The notes below the pieces were generated by a model, which searched no databases, had not been told where the DNA came from, and was given only the letters and a program-made list of their open reading frames with translations. Both the position numbers and the translations under genes were made by a program. Positions 1 through 7,134 of a stretch of DNA of 8,920 nucleotides are shown one piece after another (within the stretch, counting starts at the first letter, position 1; each line of letters begins with the position of its first letter). Source of the DNA: an uncultured Tabrizicola sp. (GTDB taxonomy: Bacteria; Pseudomonadota; Alphaproteobacteria; Rhodobacterales; Rhodobacteraceae); the NCBI GenBank assembly GCA_937858255.1, contig CALLZQ010000073.1, positions 1-8,920 of the forward strand, in the 5' to 3' direction.

Positions 1-2374
1 CCTGCGCGAAACGCGCGATTACATCTCGATCGCCACCACCCGCCCCGAGACCATGCTGGGGGATGGCGCGGTTGCCGTGCATCCCTCTGACGAACGCTAT
101 GCCCCCATTGTGGGTAAGTTGTGCGAAATCCCGGTGGGGCCGAAAGAGCACCGCCGCCTGATTCCGATCATCGTCGATGAATACCCCGATCCGACTTTCG
201 GCTCGGGTGCGGTGAAAATCACCGGGGCGCATGATTTCAACGACTATGGCGTGGCCAAGCGCGGCAACATCCCCTGCTATCGCCTGATGGACACCCGCGC
301 CCAGATGCGCGCCGATGGGGCTCCCTATGATCAGGCCGCCACGATTGCCGGCGCCGTCTCACGCGGCGAACAGGTGCTGAGCGAGGCCGAGGCCGATGCC
401 CTGAACCTCGTCCCCGACCACCTGCGGGGCCTCGACCGGATGGAGGCCCGCAAACGGGTCATCGAAGAAATCACCGCCGAAGGCCTTGCCGTGATGACCG
501 TGGCGACCGACCCGCGCCTTGGCAAAGCCGCACTAAAAGCCGATGCCGAAGGCGCCGAGGCCCTCGTCCCGCTGGTCGAGGCGAAAAAGATCATGCAGCC
601 CTTTGGCGACCGCTCCAAAGTGGTGATCGAGCCGATGCTGACCGACCAATGGTTCGTCGACACCGCGAAAATCGTGGAACCGGCGCTAGAGGCCGTGCGG
701 ACCGGCAAGACCAAGATCATCCCGGAATCGGGCGAAAAGACCTACTATCATTGGCTAGAGAATATCGAGCCTTGGTGCATCAGCCGCCAACTGTGGTGGG
801 GGCATCAGATTCCGGTGTGGTACGGGCCGAAGATACTGGAAGACGGTACGATTTCTGAGAAGGGTGAGTACTTTCCATTCTGTGCGGCAACCGAAGAAGA
901 GGCGATCCAACTCGCATCTGCGTACTATGGTGAACAGCTACCAGTAGAGATCGCGATAGGAGACGGTGTTCAGCCGGTGAATCGTGCGGGACAAAGACAA
1001 GCTATCTTTGTCGGCTTCGGGGCGAGAAATCCGATTAATAATGCACCAGAGGTTTACGTCGCCCTCACCCGCGACCCCGACGTTCTCGACACCTGGTTCT
1101 CCTCCGGCCTCTGGCCCATCGGCACGCTCGGCTGGCCGGAACAAACGCCTGAACTGAACAAATATTTCCCGACCTCGGTCCTGATCACCGGTCAGGATAT
1201 CATCTTCTTCTGGGTCGCCCGGATGATGATGATGCAGCTGGCAGTGGTGGAGGAAATCCCCTTCCACACCGTCTACCTGCACGGCCTTGTGCGCGATGCC
1301 AAGGGCAAGAAGATGTCGAAGTCGCTTGGCAACGTCATCGACCCGCTTGAGATCATTGACGAATACGGCGCCGATGCGCTTCGCTTTGCCAATGCGGCCA
1401 TGGCCTCGCTTGGCGGCGTCTTGAAACTCGACACCCAACGCATCGCGGGCTACCGCAATTTTGGCACAAAACTCTGGAACGCCTGCCGTTTTGCCGAAAT
1501 GAATGGCGTCTGGGAAAGCCACGCAACCCAATCGCAGCCCCCGGCCCCGCAGGCCACCGTGAACCGCTGGATCATCGGCGAGACGGTGAAAACGCTGGCC
1601 GAGGTGGACGCCGCCCTGACCGAGTTCCGTTTCGACACCGCCGCCGACGCGCTTTACAAATTCGTCTGGGGCAAGGTCTGCGATTGGTATGTCGAATTCG
1701 CCAAGCCGCTGTTCGATGGCGATCAGGCGCAGGAAACCCGGCAAACCATGGCTTGGGTGCTGGATCAGTGCATGATCCTCTTGCACCCGATGATGCCCTT
1801 CATCACCGAAGAACTCTGGGCCACCACCGGCACCCGCGCCTCGATGATCGTCCATGCCGACTGGCCGCAACTCTCGGACAGCCTGATTGACCCAGCGGCC
1901 ATGCAGGAAATGACCTGGGTGACCGGCCTGATCGACTCGATCCGCTCCGCCCGCGCGCAGGTCCATGTGCCGGTTGGCCTGAAACTCGACCTTGTGGCAA
2001 CCCAGATGGAAGCCGCCGCCCAAGGCGTCTGGGACCGGAATGAGACGCTGATCAAGCGCCTTGCCCGGATCGAGAGCCTGACCCGCGCTGAGACAGCCCC
2101 CAAGGGCGCGATCACTGTGCCGGCCGAGGGCGCCAGCTTTGCCATCCCGCTGGAAGGCGTGATCGACATCGCCGAGGAAAAGGCCCGCCTGCAAAAATCG
2201 CTCGACAAGCTGGCCAAGGAAATCGGCGGGCTTAAGGGCCGGCTGAACAATCCCAATTTCGCGGCCTCGGCCCCGGAAGAGGTGGTGGAAGAGGCGAAAG
2301 CCAATCTCGAAGCCCGCGAAGGCGAGGCCGCCCAACTCTCGGCCGCGCTCACGCGACTGGCCGAGATCGGCTGA
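1..2374 (+). CDS. valS: Valyl-tRNA synthetase, 5'-truncated by the window edge
   Basis: Class I aminoacyl-tRNA synthetase that charges tRNA-Val with valine in the cytosol and hydrolyses mischarged Thr-tRNA-Val. The reading frame is entered at base 2 and 790 residues are visible. The N-terminus with the HIGH motif lies outside the window. The visible part opens inside the CP1 editing domain ([10 protein letters not shown], then [17 protein letters not shown]). It returns to the catalytic fold with [18 protein letters not shown], continues through [13 protein letters not shown], and carries the KMSKS loop (bases 1310-1324, within [10 protein letters not shown]). The anticodon-binding helical domain follows, then a charged C-terminal coiled coil (about bases 2160-2365) typical of the ValRS tRNA-binding arm. 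The stop is TGA at 2372-2374. The linker between WYGP and RDPDVLDTW is long and differs in base composition (separate entry). The family call is certain. Isoleucyl- and leucyl-tRNA synthetases are excluded by the C-terminal arm and the ValRS-specific motifs. Confidence 0.97.
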   Translation, partial: LRETRDYISIATTRPETMLGDGAVAVHPSDERYAPIVGKLCEIPVGPKEHRRLIPIIVDEYPDPTFGSGAVKITGAHDFNDYGVAKRGNIPCYRLMDTRAQMRADGAPYDQAATIAGAVSRGEQVLSEAEADALNLVPDHLRGLDRMEARKRVIEEITAEGLAVMTVATDPRLGKAALKADAEGAEALVPLVEAKKIMQPFGDRSKVVIEPMLTDQWFVDTAKIVEPALEAVRTGKTKIIPESGEKTYYHWLENIEPWCISRQLWWGHQIPVWYGPKILEDGTISEKGEYFPFCAATEEEAIQLASAYYGEQLPVEIAIGDGVQPVNRAGQRQAIFVGFGARNPINNAPEVYVALTRDPDVLDTWFSSGLWPIGTLGWPEQTPELNKYFPTSVLITGQDIIFFWVARMMMMQLAVVEEIPFHTVYLHGLVRDAKGKKMSKSLGNVIDPLEIIDEYGADALRFANAAMASLGGVLKLDTQRIAGYRNFGTKLWNACRFAEMNGVWESHATQSQPPAPQATVNRWIIGETVKTLAEVDAALTEFRFDTAADALYKFVWGKVCDWYVEFAKPLFDGDQAQETRQTMAWVLDQCMILLHPMMPFITEELWATTGTRASMIVHADWPQLSDSLIDPAAMQEMTWVTGLIDSIRSARAQVHVPVGLKLDLVATQMEAAAQGVWDRNETLIKRLARIESLTRAETAPKGAITVPAEGASFAIPLEGVIDIAEEKARLQKSLDKLAKEIGGLKGRLNNPNFAASAPEEVVEEAKANLEAREGEAAQLSAALTRLAEIG
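830..1057 (+). other. AT-shifted, expanded linker segment inside valS
   Basis: These 76 in-frame codons lie between the WYGP and RDPDVLDTW blocks of ValRS. My hand count gives about 50% G+C, against about 72% for the 80 bases from 1061. The segment is dense in codons that are scarce elsewhere in the window: ATA twice, AGA twice, GGA twice, CTA, GTA, three CCA, several GCA and GGT. The frame is intact, so the segment is translated. The E. coli enzyme, from memory, has only about 30 residues here, compared with about 79 in this protein. The first half ([18 protein letters not shown]) looks like a normal ValRS linker helix; the second half I do not recognise. Recombination with a foreign valS allele or a lineage-specific insertion are both possible. 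Which one applies is inference. Confidence 0.6.
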
Positions 2375-2382
2375 GGCCACCA

Positions 2383-2420
2383 CCCCGCCGTCGCCTGGGA
2401 TGCCTCCGGCGGGGATATTT
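2383..2420 (+). terminator. Candidate rho-independent terminator of valS
   Basis: A perfect 8-bp stem (2383-2390 CCCCGCCG with 2407-2414 CGGCGGGG) encloses a 16-base loop. It starts nine bases after the valS stop and is followed directly by ATATTT. The GC-rich stem with a T-containing tail fits intrinsic termination, but the tail is short and the loop is large. The last two stem bases are shared with the next inverted repeat, so the two structures partly compete. Confidence 0.5.
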
Positions 2421-2461
2421 AAAGACAGAAAATGACTTTATTTTTCTGTCTGAAAATATCC
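2413..2461. repeat. 20-bp inverted repeat with GGATATTT ends
   Basis: The arms at 2413-2432 and 2442-2461 match at 18 of 20 positions when one is reverse-complemented, with a 9-base loop (2433-2441). The arms are AT-rich, unlike the surroundings, and begin with GGATATTT. A further direct copy of GGATATTT sits at 2555-2562. The repeat is symmetric, with T-runs on one strand and A-runs on the other. It could act as a bidirectional terminator or be a member of a dispersed palindromic repeat family. From memory, intergenic elements with this core are common in Rhodobacteraceae. Confidence 0.6.
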
Positions 2462-2471
2462 TCGGGGGGCA

Positions 2472-2494
2472 GCGTTTTGCCGGCGGCAAAACGC
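2472..2494. repeat. Perfect 10-bp hairpin in the valS 3' spacer
   Basis: GCGTTTTGCC at 2472-2481 pairs perfectly with GGCAAAACGC at 2485-2494 around a 3-base loop. It is the second of three consecutive palindromes between valS and the aminotransferase gene. It lacks a following T-run, so it is more likely a module of a composite palindromic repeat than a terminator of its own. Confidence 0.6.
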
Positions 2495-2498
2495 GACA

Positions 2499-2522
2499 GG
2501 GGGGCAGACAGCCCCCCTTCTT
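2499..2522 (+). terminator. GC hairpin with short T-rich tail
   Basis: GGGGGGC (2499-2505) pairs perfectly with GCCCCCC (2511-2517) around the loop AGACA, and is followed by TTCTT. It would serve as a back-up terminator for transcripts leaving valS, or it is the third module of the composite repeat. The tail is weak. From 2523 to 2649 I see no gene and only one further GGATATTT copy (2555-2562). Confidence 0.4.
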
Positions 2523-2649
2523 CGATCCGGCGCTGCACTACGCGCCCTGGTCCCGGATATTTCACGGAAAGCACAGTCGATAGCCACGGAAAAACCATGG
2601 CGCCTCGGGGCTTGCCCAGAACAGGCTTTCCCGCCACTCTCCGACCATC

Positions 2650-3756
2650 ATGAGCAGATTTCTTACCCCTCACGCCGCCGCCCTGCCCTCGACCGTCCCC
2701 TTCGTGGGGCCAGAGACGCAGGAACGCCTGCAAGGCTTTCCCTTCCGTGCGCGCCTTGGCGCGAATGAGTCGCTCTTTGGCCCCTCACCCAAAGCCATTG
2801 CCGCGATGAAAGCCGCGGTGGATGAGGTCTGGAAATATGCCGATCCCGAAAATCACGATCTGAAACAGGCGCTTGCCGCACATCATTCGGTTTCACCCGC
2901 CCATATCGCCATCGGCGGCGGCATTGACGGTCTGCTGGGGCTGATCTGCCGGCTGATGCTTGAGCAAGGCACGCCGGTGGTCACCTCGCTGGGCGCCTAC
3001 CCGACCTTCAATTTCCATGTGGCGGGTTTCGGCGGGGCGCTGACGCGCCTTCCCTATGCCGGCGATCACGAAGATCCGCAGGCACTGTTGGATGCCGCGC
3101 GCAAATCCTTGGCCAAACTCATCTATTTTGCCAATCCCGACAATCCGATGGGCTCGGTCCACCGGGCCGAGGTTGTCGAGGATATGGTGGCGAACCTGCC
3201 CGAGCACAGCCTCTTGGTACTGGATGAGGCTTATTCAGACCTCGCCCCTGCGGGAACCATTCCCCGGATCGACCCGAACCACCCTCAGGTGATCCGGCTG
3301 CGCACATTCTCCAAGGGCTACGGCATGGCAGGCGCGCGGGTGGGATATGCGATCACCGCCCCGGATCTGGCGCAGGCCTTTGACAAGGTGCGCAACCATT
3401 TCGGCATGGGGCGGATCAGCCAGATCGGGGCGCTGGCCGCGCTGGCCGATCAGGCCTGGCTGGAGCATATTCGCCAAGAGATTACCTTGGCCCGCAACCG
3501 CGTGCGGCAGATCGCCCGGAATAATGGCCTGCAACCGCTGGACTCGGCCACGAATTTCGTCACGGTCGATTGCGGCCGGGATGGGGATTTTGCCCGCGCC
3601 GTGCTGCGCGAGACCGTCGCCCGCGGGGTTTTCATCCGCATGCCCGGCGTGGCCCCGCTTGACCGCTGTATCCGTATCAGCCTTGGCGATGAAGCGGCGC
3701 TGACAGCGGTGGAAGAGGTCTTGCCGCAGGCTCTGGCGGCAGCACGCGCCGGCTGA
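2650..3756 (+). CDS. PLP-dependent class I/II aminotransferase, HisC-like
   Basis: A 368-residue fold-type I aminotransferase that would move an amino group between an amino acid and a keto acid using pyridoxal phosphate. Visible active-site residues are N162 (NPDNP), D192 and Y195 (LDEAYSD), the Schiff-base lysine K222 (TFSKGYGMAGARVG) and the carboxylate-binding R342 (CIRISL). The N-terminal RLGANESLFGPSPKA block and overall length match the histidinol-phosphate aminotransferase group. No other histidine-biosynthesis gene is nearby, and alphaproteobacteria often carry several HisC-like paralogues, so the substrate is unassigned. ATG 2650 is the only ATG, GTG or TTG in frame after the upstream stop at 2581. 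No Shine-Dalgarno sequence is visible in the pyrimidine-rich 20 bases before it. The gene follows valS after a 275-base hairpin-rich spacer, so it is probably a separate transcription unit. An alternative is a CobD-like or aromatic aminotransferase. Confidence 0.88.
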   Translation: MSRFLTPHAAALPSTVPFVGPETQERLQGFPFRARLGANESLFGPSPKAIAAMKAAVDEVWKYADPENHDLKQALAAHHSVSPAHIAIGGGIDGLLGLICRLMLEQGTPVVTSLGAYPTFNFHVAGFGGALTRLPYAGDHEDPQALLDAARKSLAKLIYFANPDNPMGSVHRAEVVEDMVANLPEHSLLVLDEAYSDLAPAGTIPRIDPNHPQVIRLRTFSKGYGMAGARVGYAITAPDLAQAFDKVRNHFGMGRISQIGALAALADQAWLEHIRQEITLARNRVRQIARNNGLQPLDSATNFVTVDCGRDGDFARAVLRETVARGVFIRMPGVAPLDRCIRISLGDEAALTAVEEVLPQALAAARAG

Positions 3757-3761
3757 GGGGC

Positions 3762-4184
3762 TTACTCTGCCGCCCGCTCTTGCCAGGGGGCGCCTAGTTT
3801 AGGCGCGGCGCCTTCGGTCGGGGTCGCGGCACCCAGGGCGCGCGGCGGCGGCGCCTCTGCGGTCGAGACCACGCGCAGCGCTGATCCGGTAGGCTGCACC
3901 ACGGGCGGCGTGGCCCCGGCGCCCTCGGCCTGCGGCGCGATCTCTTCGAGCGACAGCGGACGGCGGAACACCAGCATGTTCTGATAAGTGGTCTTGCTGC
4001 CGGTCAGACCCACCCGCTCATCGCAGGGCAGCGTATCGGCGCGCAGATATTCCCAGCCCTCGGCGCCCATCTCATTCATGATCTGGGTCAGGGCGACGGC
4101 AAAACGGTCTTCGGTGGTCTTTGCGCCCTTGGCCTTTTCACCCCGGCGCGGCGCCGGAATCACCTTGTACTGGAAACGCTGCAT
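3762..4184 (-). CDS. DUF4177-like small protein with disordered tail
   Basis: A 140-residue protein of unknown function. Residues 1-77 (MQRFQYKVIPAPRRGEK, then MNEMGAEGWEYLRADTLP and the strand NMLVFRRPL) have the pattern of the DUF4177 fold. In that fold, a YKV strand is followed by a helix, a GWE-Y turn and a returning strand. The remaining 60 or so residues are rich in Ala, Pro and Gly, look disordered, and hold no recognisable domain. No signal peptide or membrane segment is present, so it should be cytosolic. The start at 4184 is chosen because a strong ribosome-binding site precedes it and the fold begins at once. The frame stays open upstream to 4325, but that stretch has unlike composition and no homology I recognise. 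It lies 171 bases after gatB on the same strand and may be co-transcribed with it. Confidence 0.8.
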   Translation of the reverse strand: MQRFQYKVIPAPRRGEKAKGAKTTEDRFAVALTQIMNEMGAEGWEYLRADTLPCDERVGLTGSKTTYQNMLVFRRPLSLEEIAPQAEGAGATPPVVQPTGSALRVVSTAEAPPPRALGAATPTEGAAPKLGAPWQERAAE

Positions 4185-4188
4185 CAAA

Positions 4189-4199
4189 CCCTCTCCCCC
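4189..4199 (-). promoter_or_regulatory. Strong ribosome-binding site fixing the DUF4177-like start
   Basis: Read on the minus strand, GGGGGAGAGGG ends four bases before the ATG, with GGAG at 8-base spacing. This decides the start at 4184 over the open frame further upstream. The ATG also overlaps the TGA of a short upstream frame as TGATG. Confidence 0.65.
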
Positions 4200-4312
4200 G
4201 GGAAGTCTTGATCCAAAATAACCGGAATGCCCTGCAAGTCCATGCCTACCATGGCTTTTTCGCCTTGCGCCGGCAGGCCTGCAACAGGCCCCACATCTTG
4301 TAGTCCGGCCCG

Positions 4313-4337
4313 GGCCACGCCGCAAGGATGCGTGGCC
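4313..4337. repeat. 8-bp inverted repeat in the gatB to DUF4177 gap
   Basis: GGCCACGC (4313-4320) and GCGTGGCC (4330-4337) form a perfect stem with a 9-base loop, 18 bases past the gatB stop on the minus strand. A GGCCCGGGCC palindrome (4307-4316) overlaps it. There is no T-run after it in either direction, so it is not a typical terminator. It might protect the gatB 3' end or cause partial attenuation. The rest of the 171-base gap holds only two tiny frames. Confidence 0.4.
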
Positions 4338-4355
4338 AGGACCGGTATACGGCGG

Positions 4356-5867
4356 TCAGAGACCCAATTTCTGCGCAACCATCTGGTTGACGACGGCCGG
4401 GTTTGCCTTGCCACCGGTGGCCTTCAGCACCTGACCGGTGAACCAGCCGGCCAGCTTGGCATTGACCTTGGCCTTCTCAACCTGCTCGGGGTTGGCGGCA
4501 ATCAGCGCATCAAGCGCCGCCTCGATGGCGCCGGTATCCGTCACCGCCTTCATGCCCCGCGCGGCCGCGATTTCGGCCGGGTCGCCCGGTTCGGTCCAGA
4601 GGATCTCGAACAGATCCTTGGCCATCTTGCCGGTGATCTCACCCTTGGCCAAGAGATCGAGCATCCCGCCCAGACGCGCCGCAGAAACCGGCGAGTCGGC
4701 AATCGCCTTACCTTCCTTGTTCAGCCGGCCAAAGAGTTCGTTGATGATCCAGTTGGCCGCCACCTTGCCGTCACGGCCTTGCGCCACCTCATCAAAGAAA
4801 TTGGCCGCATCCAGTTCAGCGGTCAGCACATTGGCATCATAATCGGTCAGGCCGAAATCCTGCATGAACCGCGCCTTTTTGGCGTCAGGCAGTTCCGGCA
4901 TCCGGGCCGCGATCTCATCGACCCAAGCCTGTTCGATCTCCAGCGGCAACAGATCGGGGCACGGGAAATAGCGGTAGTCGAACGCCTCTTCCTTGGACCG
5001 CATCGAGCGCGTCTCACCCTTGTCGGGATCGTAAAGACGGGTTTCCTGATCGACCTTGCCGCCATCCTCAAGGATCGCGATCTGGCGCCGGGCCTCATAA
5101 TCAATTGCCTGCTGGATAAACCGCAGCGAGTTCATGTTCTTGATCTCGCAGCGCGTGCCCAGATGCGAGAAATCCTGCGTTTCCTGATACTTCTCATAGG
5201 CGCCCGGTCGGCAGACGGACACATTCACGTCAGCCCGCAGGTTGCCGTTCTGCATGTTGCCATCGCAGGTGCCGAGGTAGCGCAGGATCTGCCGCAGCTT
5301 GGCCACATAGGCCGCCGCCTCTTCGGGGCCGCGAATGTCGGGGCGGCTGACGATCTCCATCAGGGCCACGCCCGTGCGGTTGAAATCGACAAAGGACATG
5401 TTCGGGTCCATGTCGTGAATCGACTTGCCGGCGTCCTGTTCCAGATGAATCCGCTCGATCCGCACGCGGCGGGCGATGCCCGGCCCCATCTCGACCAGCA
5501 CCTCGCCCTCGCCCACGATGGGGTGGTAAAGCTGGCTGATCTGATAGCCCTGCGGCAGGTCGGGATAGAAATAGTTCTTGCGGTCAAAGGCCGAGAACAG
5601 GTTGATCTGCGCCTTGAGGCCAAGGCCCGATTTCACCGCCTGCTCAACGCAATATTCGTTGATGACCGGCAGCATCCCCGGCATGGCGCAGTCAACGAAA
5701 GAGACGTTTGAATTCGGTTCATTGCCGAACTGGGTCGAGGCGCCGGAAAACAGCTTGGAGTTGGAACTGACCTGCGCATGAATTTCCATGCCGATCACCA
5801 GTTCCCAGTCATGCTTGGCCCCGGCGATTACCTTGGGGGTCGGCGCGTCATAGGTCAGGTCGAGCAT
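4356..5867 (-). CDS. gatB: Aspartyl/glutamyl-tRNA amidotransferase subunit B
   Basis: A 503-residue subunit of GatCAB. With GatA supplying ammonia, it phosphorylates and amidates Glu-tRNA-Gln and/or Asp-tRNA-Asn in the cytosol to give Gln-tRNA-Gln or Asn-tRNA-Asn. The N-terminal kinase-like domain shows LVIGMEIH (residues 23-30), a conserved SKLFSG block and the family signature [18 protein letters not shown] (residues 95-112). The C-terminal third is the helical GatB/YqeY tRNA-binding region, with [12 protein letters not shown] and a terminal [12 protein letters not shown]. Length is normal. The start at 5867 has GGAG (minus strand, 5877-5874) six bases upstream. The frame runs open to 6692, but that extension covers the divergent lipoprotein gene and is not coding. 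Neither gatC nor gatA is adjacent, so the operon is split. Confidence 0.97.
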   Translation of the reverse strand: MLDLTYDAPTPKVIAGAKHDWELVIGMEIHAQVSSNSKLFSGASTQFGNEPNSNVSFVDCAMPGMLPVINEYCVEQAVKSGLGLKAQINLFSAFDRKNYFYPDLPQGYQISQLYHPIVGEGEVLVEMGPGIARRVRIERIHLEQDAGKSIHDMDPNMSFVDFNRTGVALMEIVSRPDIRGPEEAAAYVAKLRQILRYLGTCDGNMQNGNLRADVNVSVCRPGAYEKYQETQDFSHLGTRCEIKNMNSLRFIQQAIDYEARRQIAILEDGGKVDQETRLYDPDKGETRSMRSKEEAFDYRYFPCPDLLPLEIEQAWVDEIAARMPELPDAKKARFMQDFGLTDYDANVLTAELDAANFFDEVAQGRDGKVAANWIINELFGRLNKEGKAIADSPVSAARLGGMLDLLAKGEITGKMAKDLFEILWTEPGDPAEIAAARGMKAVTDTGAIEAALDALIAANPEQVEKAKVNAKLAGWFTGQVLKATGGKANPAVVNQMVAQKLGL

Positions 5868-5913
5868 GGGTGTCTCCGTCACTGGTCCGGGTCTGATCCG
5901 GCGATGTCCAGCG

Positions 5914-5942
5914 TGTTTAGGCGCCCGGGCCGCGCGGGGCAA
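5914..5942 (-). promoter_or_regulatory. Candidate sigma-70-type promoter for gatB
   Basis: On the minus strand TTGCCC (5942-5937) and TAAACA (5919-5914) are separated by exactly 17 bases. This would place the transcript start near 5907 and give a leader of about 40 bases before the gatB ATG. The -35 matches four of six consensus bases and the -10 three of six. This is the best promoter-like pair I found in the 192-base divergent spacer. Confidence 0.35.
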
Positions 5943-6059
5943 GGGCCGCAAAGGCGGATTGCCGCCGATGCGACCCTGCCGGGCTTGCCGGAATCGCAGG
6001 AAAAGGATGAATCCGTGGCGTCGCGCAAATCGGGCGCGATGCCACCGATGTACGGACCA

Positions 6060-6650
6060 ATGCGCCATTTCCTGATTGCCACCCTGCTTTCCTCGCTCGC
6101 CCTGACCGGATGTGTCGCGGCAACCCAACCCCAGCATGATGAGGCGAACCTGCCCGCAATGCGCTGGGACCATCGGCCCGAGGCGGCGGAATGGACGATC
6201 AGCTCGATGAACGTGGTGGCCCTTCAGGATGAGCGGCTGGCCGAACAGGTGCCCGCCGATATCGAGGGCTGGTGCCCCGGCTACAAGACCGCCTCGCTGG
6301 ACGAACGCCGCGCCTTCTGGGTCGGCCTGCTGTCGGCGACGGCCAAGCATGAAAGCACATGGAATCCCAAGGCCTCGGGCGGCGGCGGCAAGTGGATCGG
6401 GCTGATGCAGATTGATCCGCGCTCGGCACGCAATTACGGCTGCCAGGCGACCTCGAGCGCGGAACTCAAGAACGGCTCGGCCAATCTGGCCTGCGCGATC
6501 CGCATCATGTCCACGCAGGTTGCCAAGGATGGCATGGTCGCCGGCGGCGGCAACCGGGGCATCGGCCGGGACTGGGCGCCCTTCCGCAGTGCCTCGAAAC
6601 GGGCGGATATGGCCGCCTGGACCAAGAGCCAGAGCTATTGCCAGGGCTGA
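6060..6650 (+). CDS. SLT-type lytic transglycosylase lipoprotein
   Basis: A 196-residue predicted lipoprotein that would cleave peptidoglycan between MurNAc and GlcNAc in the periplasm. [18 protein letters not shown] is a compact type II signal peptide with lipobox LTGC; C18 would be lipidated. The transglycosylase (lysozyme-like) core shows the probable catalytic glutamate E98 in AKHESTWNP and the family motif GLMQI at residues 114-118, preceded by a glycine run. Cysteines 72, 128, 145 and 194 could form disulfides. The protein is short for the family and has no peptidoglycan-binding or SH3 domain. ATG 6060 is preferred because it gives the shortest proper signal peptide. GTG 6015 has better ribosome-binding spacing (AAGGA at 6003-6007) and would add 15 residues, so the start is uncertain. 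It is divergent from gatB, and the terB-like gene starts 46 bases after its stop. Confidence 0.82.
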   Translation: MRHFLIATLLSSLALTGCVAATQPQHDEANLPAMRWDHRPEAAEWTISSMNVVALQDERLAEQVPADIEGWCPGYKTASLDERRAFWVGLLSATAKHESTWNPKASGGGGKWIGLMQIDPRSARNYGCQATSSAELKNGSANLACAIRIMSTQVAKDGMVAGGGNRGIGRDWAPFRSASKRADMAAWTKSQSYCQG

Positions 6651-6658
6651 GGCCCGGA

Positions 6659-6679
6659 CCCTTGCCTCGGTGGCGAGGG
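6659..6679 (+). repeat. Hairpin between the transglycosylase and terB-like genes
   Basis: CCCTTGCC (6659-6666) pairs with GGCGAGGG (6672-6679), one pair being G-U in RNA, around a 5-base loop. It ends 17 bases before the terB-like ATG and has no T-run after it. It may stabilise the upstream mRNA or limit read-through into the terB-like gene. The purine run GAGGG, the only Shine-Dalgarno-like sequence near that start, lies inside the stem. Confidence 0.35.
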
Positions 6680-6696
6680 CCGCATATGTCAACCGT

Positions 6697-7134
6697 ATGA
6701 TGCCCTCACTCCTCAGCCGCCTTTTCGCCCCGACGCCCGAGCGTCTGCCAGTGCCTGACGCCCGCCTTGCGCTTGCCGCGCTGTTGGTGCGGGTGGCCCG
6801 CGCCGATGGCCAGTATGATCAGGCGGAAATCGACAGGATTGACCGGGTTCTGGCCGGGCGTCATGGCCTGACGCCCTTTGCCGCCGCCGCCCTGCGCACC
6901 GAGGCCGAGGCGCTGGAGGCCGAGGCCCCCGATACGGTGCGTTTTACCCGCTCGCTGAAGGCAGCCACCGATCTGGAGGATCGCGCGGCGCTGGTGCAGG
7001 CGCTGTGGTCGGTGGCACTGGCCGATGGCGGGCGCGACGCGGGCGAGGACCGGCTGATCCGCATGGTTGCCGATCTTTTGGGCTTGCGCGATGTCGAATC
7101 GGCCCTCGCCCGGCAAAGGGCTGAACGCGAATGA
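6697..7134 (+). CDS. TerB-fold (COG4103-like) protein
   Basis: A 145-residue all-helical protein of the TerB tellurite-resistance superfamily. The duplicated acidic signature is clear: [15 protein letters not shown] (residues 35-49) and [15 protein letters not shown] (107-121). The family is thought to bind metal through such ADG-x-E pairs, but its biochemical role is unproven, and a lone TerB-fold gene does not imply tellurite resistance. No signal peptide or membrane helix is present, so it is cytosolic. Two adjacent ATG codons (6697, 6700) can start it. GTG 6670 is a weaker alternative inside the upstream hairpin loop. No good ribosome-binding site precedes either ATG, so it may depend on translation of the upstream lipoprotein. 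Its stop overlaps the next gene's start as ATGA (7131-7134). Confidence 0.78.
   Translation: MMPSLLSRLFAPTPERLPVPDARLALAALLVRVARADGQYDQAEIDRIDRVLAGRHGLTPFAAAALRTEAEALEAEAPDTVRFTRSLKAATDLEDRAALVQALWSVALADGGRDAGEDRLIRMVADLLGLRDVESALARQRAERE

Noticed and set aside
938..2383. Long open frame (481 codons) on the minus strand antisense to valS
   Set aside because: It mirrors the codon structure of valS, has no recognisable motif, and such antisense frames are common in GC-rich genes.
2419..2733. Open frames on both strands through the valS to aminotransferase spacer
   Set aside because: They translate the palindromic repeats, have no motif, and run into the aminotransferase start region in another phase.
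4185..4325. 47-codon upstream extension of the DUF4177-like frame
   Set aside because: It is Arg/Gly-rich and unlike the family N-terminus, and the strong ribosome-binding site at 4189-4199 marks the internal ATG.
4227..5711. Long open frame (494 codons) on the plus strand antisense to gatB
   Set aside because: GatB is unmistakable on the other strand. The antisense product resembles no family and reflects GC-rich third positions.
5868..6692. N-terminal extension of the gatB frame by 275 codons
   Set aside because: It runs across the divergent lipoprotein gene, has no GatB homology, and a good ribosome-binding site marks the start at 5867.
6697..7134. Tellurite-resistance operon
   Set aside because: Only one TerB-fold gene is present, without terA, terC, terD or terE partners, so the family name does not support that function here.
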